Source: Monodelphis domestica
Taxonomy: Eukaryota; Chordata; Mammalia; Didelphimorphia; Didelphidae
Assembly: GCF_027887165.1 (NCBI RefSeq)
Contig: NC_077231.1
Coordinates: forward strand, 191,656,834-191,720,833
DNA: 64,000 nt
Reading direction: 5' to 3'
This document shows positions 56,978 through 64,000 of this stretch, in pieces. Made by a program: the position numbers and the translations under genes. The stretch's first letter is position 1. The number at the start of each line of letters is the position of its first letter. Under the pieces are notes generated by a model. That model was given only the letters and a program-made list of their open reading frames with translations. It searched no databases and was not told the DNA's origin.

Positions 56978-57275
56978 AAGTGCCCCCCCATTTAATATTA
57001 TTATCTATAATAATTAGACTTAGCATTTTTATAATGGCTTTAACATTTGAAAAGCACTATATATATTTTGTTCTAATTTGATCCTTCCAATGGCACTGCA
57101 AATCGGATGCTTTTATTGATTTTTATTTTGGTTTTTAGTTAATTAGTGCATTTATTTTAGAGATGAGGAAATTGAGGCAGAAAGATTAAGTAACCTGATC
57201 AGTAACATACCTAGTAAAGATCTAAGGTAAAATTTGAATTCAGATGTTCCTGACTCCAAATCCACATGAGCTCTC
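56978..57275 (-). repeat. MIR, antisense
   Basis: TATAATGGCTTTAACATTTG, AAAAGCACTATATATATTTT, ATTTTAGAGATGAGGAAATT and AGATGTTCCTGACTCCAAAT. Confidence 0.85.
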
Positions 57276-57640
57276 TCTCTCGTCGATGGTTGTATTCTTC
57301 AGTAAATCATCCACAGGAAGACCACTTCACCTTTTGATGTCCCCCTCCAATCTTTCTTCACATTGAGAGGCCACCAAGGGAACAGACTGCCCATCTGGTG
57401 GTTTCTTGCTCTTATTGTTGCTCTCTGGTGAAATCCTTTTCATTGTTCTTGAGCAACTCCCCATTGTAAGATGTTGCAGGACATTGACACCCACCAAGCC
57501 CCTCTCTGTGTAAAATTTTAATTCTTTGGAGATTGTGGCATGCCATGGCTTGCAGCTGTATAGGAGGACAGAGAACTGGATTGCTTTCAGGAATATTCTG
57601 CAGTGGTTTTAATGTTCCAAGCTTTTGCTGGAAACTAAGA
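57276..57640. other. Unidentified mixed-composition segment
   Basis: Well-mixed sequence (CTTTTGATGTCCCCCTCCAA, CTCTGGTGAAATCCTTTTCA, ATTGTGGCATGCCATGGCTT) with no AT drift. It could be an old transposon coding region read on the minus strand, but I do not recognise the family and it contains stops in all frames. Confidence 0.3.
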
Positions 57641-59264
57641 TCTATCTTTTTAGTAAAACTTCTTCCAGGGATGTTGCATGGCTACAGGTTATTTTAAAAA
57701 TGAGGTTCCTGTTTCATTCTTTTTGAAATACTCTTCCTAATAGAAAGGAAAAAGCTTGGATAAGGAGGTTCATACATTGGCATTAAATGTCTTCAATCTC
57801 TCCCCCTCTGTCATCCACACTAGAAAAAAAAATACTCAACAACTATGTATTTAACACTTTTGTACAGGGAGTTAGACAAATAAATGTCTTCATCCCACTA
57901 CAACTTTTTTCTAATATTCAGAATGACTGATTTTATAAAAATAGTATGAAATTTTCATTGGGAAAGCTTGTCTTTGTTTCCTAACTTAATTTTGGCTTTG
58001 GATAACTGATATTTGTCGATCAAAGTAAGTCTGGGTGCTAAAAGAGAGAGATTGAGTTGGCTCCCATGGTTCTTGGATTCAGTCCAATTCAGGATTTTGA
58101 AAGCAGACAGAGGCTAGAAGTGGATCTGATAAACTGTTAACTTCTGAAGGGAGCATGGTAAATGGGATCTACTCTATTTGATTGAAGGGGCTTTTCTGTG
58201 GCAATATGCATTTAATGAAAGCATATGTAGTGATGGTACTGTCTCTCCTGGGACCCTAACTTCCCTTTATCATGACCTTTCCAGGTTGTTTTCTTAGCTC
58301 TAAGAATAAGTTTTTATTATTCTAATGTCAGTCTGTTGCTTTTGGTTTGTACATAGAAGACAAAGCACCACTGTACCCATTTTTTTTAAACCTTTTACAT
58401 TCAAATAATGGACATTCAAAAGAGTCTGCCTTAAAGATGCTATCTATATCTAGATAAATGGATTTAATTTATCCTGGTAATTGAAGCACTTTGTTTTTCT
58501 TCCACTTGAAACAAATAGAATTTGAGATATAACTCTTATCCAATTTACATTTTTTGAAAAGATTGTCAGTTGTCTTTGCAATATACAAGCTTTGGGTTGA
58601 ATTAGATTTTGAATCACCAAAAAATTTGGGTGAAGATAGGAAATTTTTTTAAAAAGGCTTTCTTCCAAGAAACTTCAGCCTTCGAGGTAAATTTTTCAGA
58701 GTTTATATATGATATTCTGAAAAGTAAATTAATAACTGATCAGGGAAAAATTGATTTGTTAACATCCTCACTTTTATCAGCACTGGTATAATTAACATGA
58801 TTAATTTCTAAATATTAATGAACTAAATGACAAAATTTAGAAAGCAGTGAAGGTTAGAGTAATTTAAAATAACTTTCAGGTGATGGATTACCTTTTAACT
58901 TTTGCAGGCTTTATTTCTCTGAACATCTCATTTGAGATGTATGGCATTTATTCCCTTAAGTTTTCTTTTCTAATTTCTTTATTATGCTTACTTGTGCTCA
59001 GTGTATTTGTAGTGAAATAAAGGATTTAAATAGTCTCTAGTGTATCTACTCCTTTAAATTATTTCTGTGCCAAACCGAAAAGATATAAGGGCTTAAATTC
59101 ATTTGGGGATGGGGATTTTAAAAATTCTATATTATTTTATAGCAGCCTTCATAGTGACTGGCATCTGTTGAGTTTAAAATATATATTTATAACTTGTAAC
59201 ATGTATGTTTTCATACAGAGTTGTTTGCATTAGATTTTATAGCATCTATTCAGACGCCTTGTTT
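57641..59264. other. Unassigned intron sequence
   Basis: About 1.6 kb of AT-rich, apparently unique intron. No feature supported. Confidence 0.45.
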
Positions 59265-59350
59265 TTCTTTCTTTGTATTCCTAGCTTAGCACAATGCCTG
59301 ACACATACTAAGCATTTGATAAATCCTTGTTGATTGATTGAATATAAAAA
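59265..59350 (+). repeat. L2 LINE terminal fragment
   Basis: TTTGTATTCCTAGCTTAGCA, CAATGCCTGACACATACTAA, GCATTTGATAAATCCTTGTT and GATTGATTGAAT. Confidence 0.85.
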
Positions 59351-59639
59351 TATATTTCACCTAGACATTATTCCCTTCATTAATGGCAGTGACACGAAAA
59401 CTCATGTGAAGGATTTGGGAAGCTACCCTTTTTCTGAGAGACAGTGTGCCATTTCTGAATCATATCCTCAACTGTGAGATTTGCTTTGTGTGTTCTAACA
59501 GAGAAAATGTACCTCCATGCAGAAGTATTCTTTTTCTAAATACCCAGGGAGGCATTGGCTTTCTTGTGTAAGGCTCCCTGACTATGACACACATTATGCT
59601 GGAAATTTATTTGGGTGATTGTGCTATTGAAGTTGGGAA

Positions 59640-60189
<550 letters not shown>

Positions 60190-60480
60190 GGAGTGTTTAG
60201 ATCCAGTGCAATGATCATTGATTAAATGCCTATTATGAACAAAGGACTCTATTGGACTCTGGGGATACAGTCACAAAATGAACCTCTGCCTTCTTGTGAT
60301 AGGAAAAGGTACATAAATAAATAAGTAAGCATATATACATGGTAAATCGAGGGGAGAAAAGCACTAACAACCAGGAAGATTTGTGGGGAGCAGTTTGAGA
60401 AAACCTTTCAGTAAGAATTTTCAGTCACATTTTGGGAGCACTTTTCCAGAAGGAAAATTTAACTAGCTTTGCTGTCATAT
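60190..60480 (-). repeat. L2-lineage repeat, antisense, diverged
   Basis: TTGATTAAATGCCTATTATG, GGACTCTGGGGATACAGTCA and CTCTGCCTTCTTGTGATAG; then (AAATA)-like patch and ACATTTTGGGAGCACTTTTC. Confidence 0.55.
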
Positions 60481-60591
60481 AGTTGCAAGAAGACAGTGTT
60501 TCTCTAAATTTATTTCCACTTTAAAACATAGGAGGATTTTGGAGAAATCCTTAAACAAATTTTTGATGACATTCTGTGTTGGTTAACTTAA

Positions 60592-60790
60592 TCCAGGTAG
60601 TTCTTAACTTTCCTTATTTGTGTCCTGGATTCCTTTGTCAGTTTAGTAAAGTCTTTACCTTCTTAGAATAATGTTTTTAAATGAACAAACTAAAATATAT
60701 AGAATTACAAAGGAAATCAAATATATTGAAATACAGTTATTAAAACATTTTTTAAGCCCATTGACCACAGGTCAAGAACTAATTCCTGGA
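60592..60790 (+). mobile_element. Short element with terminal inverted repeats (non-autonomous DNA transposon-like)
   Basis: The left end TCCAGGTAGTTCTTAACTTT (60592-60611) pairs with the reverse complement of the right end (TCCAGGAATTAGTTCTTGAC) allowing a 3-base gap and one substitution. The 199-bp unit has no coding capacity. Its interior (GGATTCCTTTGTCAGTTTAG, TTCTTAGAATAATGTTTTTA) recurs as a fragment at 26013-26085, showing that it is a repeat family. I recall similar short elements in marsupials, but not the family name. No convincing target-site duplication. Confidence 0.65.
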
Positions 60791-61880
60791 TTAGTCTTTC
60801 TTGGACCTGGTGTAAACCTCAAAATTTCTGGGCAACTCAATCACATGAGTTCTTGAAGACCCTTGCAGGGCTTTTATATTGTTGAATACATAGGAGATAA
60901 AGCAGGATCTCTCAAATCAAATGCTACTTTTGCTTCCTACTCCTTTTACTTCATTTCCAACAATAATAAACAGAAAACAAACAAACATGGATTGGAAGAG
61001 GAAGCCCTGCCACCGTTTCCTCCAGTTACCCATTTGGTGTAAACTGTGCCAGCATTTGTAATTTGTTGTACCTCTCAAAACAATTTATCCCTTTAGTTAA
61101 GCAAGGGAACTTAAAAATAAATGGGGTAGTCCAATCTCATTTTCATTCCTACAGGACCAAGAATTCATATAGGTTGTGAATTGAATTGGCAGGCAAGCAT
61201 CAACAACTTCCTCAGGGCATCCACTTTACTGTTGGCATTCAAATGTTTAATAAAGAAAATAAGTAATCAGAATAGAGAATAATAGTGAATGCAAGAAGAG
61301 GAAAGATGACTGTAGCCAGAACATGAGAGAAAGAGAACTTTTAAGTTCCCCTATTCTAAGGGGTTGTGGGAGAATCTACTTCTTGGCATGTAAAGCGGAT
61401 GCATCATTTCTATGGGTAAGTTTCCCTTATGTTTCCTGTCAAGCTAGTGTTTTAATGAAACAAAAAGATACCGGATCCCTCTTACTAATACCTCCACATC
61501 CTTCCATCATCCCCTCTCACTGCCCGCTAGTGCTAGCCAAGAGCATTTCTCCCACCCTTATATCCTTTTAACCAAGAAAACTATCTGAAATACATGAGAT
61601 CCTGCCTTATTCAAGCCTCCTAGAACTAGCTTTGTATACTTTGAGCTTAATGAATACCTGTGTATGTCTGATTGATACTGTGTTCTAATTTTTATGTCTT
61701 TAAAGGAGTATAGAATTTTGATTTTCAATATAGAAATCATGTTCCCTTAATTATCAGCATCAAAATTCTTGACACTTCAAGCTCTTTAGTACCAGAATTG
61801 GGCTGCTGGCCTTAATGAATCAAAAAGTATTCATTATGTATCTGCTTTGTGCTTAGAACTATTTCAGGTACTAAAGTAAT
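60791..61880. other. Unassigned intron sequence
   Basis: A short L2-antisense-like phrase (AAGTATTCATTATGTATCTG) near 61825; otherwise nothing recognised. Confidence 0.4.
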
Positions 61881-61881
61881 G

Positions 61882-62560
61882 TATTTTTTAAGTATTCTTC
61901 TTCACACTCAAATCTCTCCATTCTCAATATTTCACCACTTCTTTTGATGATTCCTCACTTTCCCAGTTACCCAGGCTGGAAACCATGGAATCCTATTTCA
62001 GCCCCCTTGCTGGGAGTTATGAATGTTACCTCCGCTATAGCTTTTCCATCTCTCCCCTCAACAAAAAATCATATTTCAGACACCCTCATTGAAGTCTTCA
62101 TTTAATTTTTGTTAGTCATGTTTGACTGCGTTCAAACTCATTGGGTTTTTCTTGAAAGAGATACAAGAATGGGCTGCCATTTCCTTCTTTAGCTCATTTT
62201 ACAGATGGGGAAACTGAGGCAAACAGGGATAAGTGACTTACTCAGGTTCACACAGTTAATAAGTGTCTGACTTTAGATTTGAACTTGGGTCTTCCTGACT
62301 CAATCTGGTGCTCTGTACCACTTTACTTCCTGGATTATTCAGATAGTTTTCTAACTGGTCTCCCTGACTCAAATTTCTGACTTCTCCAATCAATTCTTTA
62401 TTCTGTTACCAAAGTAATTTTCCAGGTAGCCAGGTCTGCCATTGTACCCAGCTAGCAAGTCTTCTGTGATTCCCAACTGCTTATTATATACCATATAAAC
62501 TCCCCAGCCTTCCATGGCTACCACCCTCTGCCTCTAATGTACTTCTCCATCCTCATTTCA
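61882..62560 (+). repeat. L2 LINE, split by a SINE
   Basis: The left part (to about 62099) is diverged. The right part (62333-62560) is clear: TTTCTAACTGGTCTCCCTGA, ACCAAAGTAATTTTCCAGGT, AGGTCTGCCATTGTACCCAG and AACTCCCCAGCCTTCCATGG. Confidence 0.7.
62100..62332 (-). repeat. Marsupial SINE nested in L2, antisense
   Basis: TTGTTAGTCATGTTTGACTG, GGGCTGCCATTTCCTTCTTT, ATTTTACAGATGGGGAAACT, TAAGTGACTTACTCAGGTTC and ACTTGGGTCTTCCTGACTCA. L2 flanks it on both sides. Confidence 0.88.
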
Positions 62561-63014
62561 TGGTTTTGAAATGTTTGGTGGAAAAAAGAACATATCTATT
62601 TAACAATCACAACAAAACGGGACCAAGTCGAGCCTCTGTCTTCACTTACAAACTAAGCCCAGGAGGTCAGGGAAGTGAGAAATCGGTGTGGGCTGGAGTA
62701 CTTGGGGAAATCATCCAGGAGAAGCTTGGAAGAGAAGGTAGGTTTTATGCAGGCTTAGGAGAGTGGGAGGGACGAGCTAGGCAAGGAAAACAACAAGACC
62801 AACATCAGTAAGAGTAACAGAGCCTGTAACAGATCAGAAAGGGATTGTAGCAGTGAGATTGGAAGGGAAGGAGCTAAACCAGAGCTCCATAACAGAAAGA
62901 ATCGACAAGACTAGCTGATATTTGGTAGAAATGACAAAGGGATGAAGTGCTGGATTCAATCCACACCTCCCTCCACACCCAGACCCTGGGTAGATCATTT
63001 CACTTTTCTATGTC
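62561..63014. other. Unassigned intron sequence
   Basis: G/A-rich with an 83-codon plus-strand frame (62560-62811) lacking recognisable features. GAAATCATCCAGGAGAAGCT may belong to the L2-lineage repeat to its right. Confidence 0.35.
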
Positions 63015-63570
63015 TCGGCAGTCAATAAGCACTTGGAAAGCATCTGCTGCTGTGTTTTTGGCATTGTGCTAAGGTCCAGGGATACAAAGAAAGTTTCAAA
63101 AAAAATCTTTATTCTCCAGAATCTCACAATCTAATGAGGGAAACTATTTATAAACAAGATAGATTACAGAATAAATTGGAGATAACCTCAGAGCGAAGGT
63201 ACTAAGATTAAAGAGCACCCAGAAAGATTTCTTGCAGAAGGAAGGACTTTATCTAAAACTTGAAGGAAGACAGGGATGCTAGGAAATAGAGATGGGGAAA
63301 GGATATTCTACACACAGCCTGTAAAAATGGCCAGAGTTTGCAGGGTCTTGTGTGAGATTTAGCAAGGAGGCCAGTGTCAGTGGATCAGAGAGTTTGTGGT
63401 GGAAGGTGGGGAGGTGGACCAAGGTATAAAGGTAAGGAGGGCCCAGGCTATGAAGAGTTTTAAAAGCCAAATAGAAGTTATATTATATTTGATCCTGGAT
63501 GGTAATAGGGAGCCACTGGAGTTTATTGAAATGAGGAGAAGGGAGTCACATGGTCTATCAGATGTTTCAT
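63015..63570 (-). repeat. L2-lineage repeat, antisense, longest copy
   Basis: GTCAATAAGCACTTGGAAAG, GGCATTGTGCTAAGGTCCAG, CTCCAGAATCTCACAATCTA, TATGAAGAGTTTTAAAAGCC, GATCCTGGATGGTAATAGGG and AGCCACTGGAGTTTATTGAA. It carries both the short core shared with five other copies in the window and a longer body. Confidence 0.7.
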
Positions 63571-63754
63571 AGCATAGTAGCAATATTTTTAAACAAAAAT
63601 TTCTGACCAAAGTTTATTTATCATTCAATGATGCTTAATTTGGTGGCATAAAACATATTGATGTTTTGAGGAAATTTGCTTTTTATTCAGCCCACAAGCC
63701 TCTATTGAGCACTTAATATATGTAAAACATTTTAAGTAGTGGTAGATTTTTTTC

Positions 63755-63945
63755 TTTAAATCCTTATCATTTGTCTTAGAATCAATACTAAGTATCAGTT
63801 CTAAGGTAAGGGGTAGGCAGTTAGGGTTAAATGACTTGTCTAGGGTCACACAACTAGGAAGTTCTGAGGCTATATTTGAACCCAAATTCACCTTATTCCA
63901 GATTTGGCTTTATGGTGATATTTGAAGTGATTTTTTAAAAGACAA
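63755..63945 (-). repeat. Marsupial tRNA-derived SINE, antisense
   Basis: CATTTGTCTTAGAATCAATA, TAAATGACTTGTCTAGGGTC, ACACAACTAGGAAGTTCTGA and GGCTATATTTGAACCCAAAT. Confidence 0.88.
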
Positions 63946-64000
63946 ACAGGACACAGTTGATTGGGCTTATAAGACGTGGAGCCAGTGAGTACCTTTGAAT

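Overview
The window is nuclear DNA from a mammal, most likely a marsupial; I cannot resolve the species. It is AT-rich and almost entirely non-coding. Its repeats are the kinds typical of metatherian genomes: tRNA-derived SINEs with a GGTTCAAAT B-box and the CTGTGTGACCCTGGGCAAGT core, MIR, L2, CR1/L3, RTE and a marsupial-type L1. There are also many long microsatellites. No bacterial, organellar or viral gene cluster is present.

One protein-coding gene is supported. A CpG-rich block at about 45475-46180 contains the promoter, 5' UTR and first coding exon (46007-46064, + strand) of what I identify as PTPRZ1, the receptor-type tyrosine phosphatase zeta. The exon encodes a signal peptide and ends in a clean GTGAGT donor in phase 1. 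The rest of the window (46065-64000) is then its first intron. The 45 kb to the left is upstream intergenic DNA.

The second gene-derived feature is a processed pseudogene of HDLBP (vigilin) at about 40388-41490, + strand. It covers the end of KH13, KH14, the C-terminal tail and 3' UTR-like sequence. An 81-bp copy of part of KH14 is inserted in reverse orientation 33 bp upstream of its source, forming a long imperfect palindrome.

Layout: 1-3.4 kb, a possible LTR-derived piece and two antisense L1 3' regions; 4.7-5.0 kb, a fossil RTE reverse-transcriptase C-terminus; 5-23 kb, MIR, SINE and L2 copies with large GA, CT, AT and pentamer arrays; 23.7-34.4 kb, an L1-rich block with a CR1/L3 copy, LTR-like pieces and a sense L1 3' end nested in an antisense L1; 34.4-45.2 kb, SINE/MIR/L2/CR1 plus the vigilin pseudogene and a short 5'-truncated retroposon with clear target-site duplications; 45.3-46.2 kb, the PTPRZ1 promoter and exon 1; 46.2-64 kb, intron 1 with a GATA array, a 450-bp TTTC/CCTT tract, an L1 3' end, a duplicated and inverted AT-rich segment, a (GA)47 array, a short terminal-inverted-repeat element and a nested SINE in L2.

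I found no convincing new molecular system. The most interesting items are the PTPRZ1 promoter structure and the local inverted-duplication events. Repeat names come from remembered family consensus sequences, not from a search; boundaries are approximate (tens of bases).
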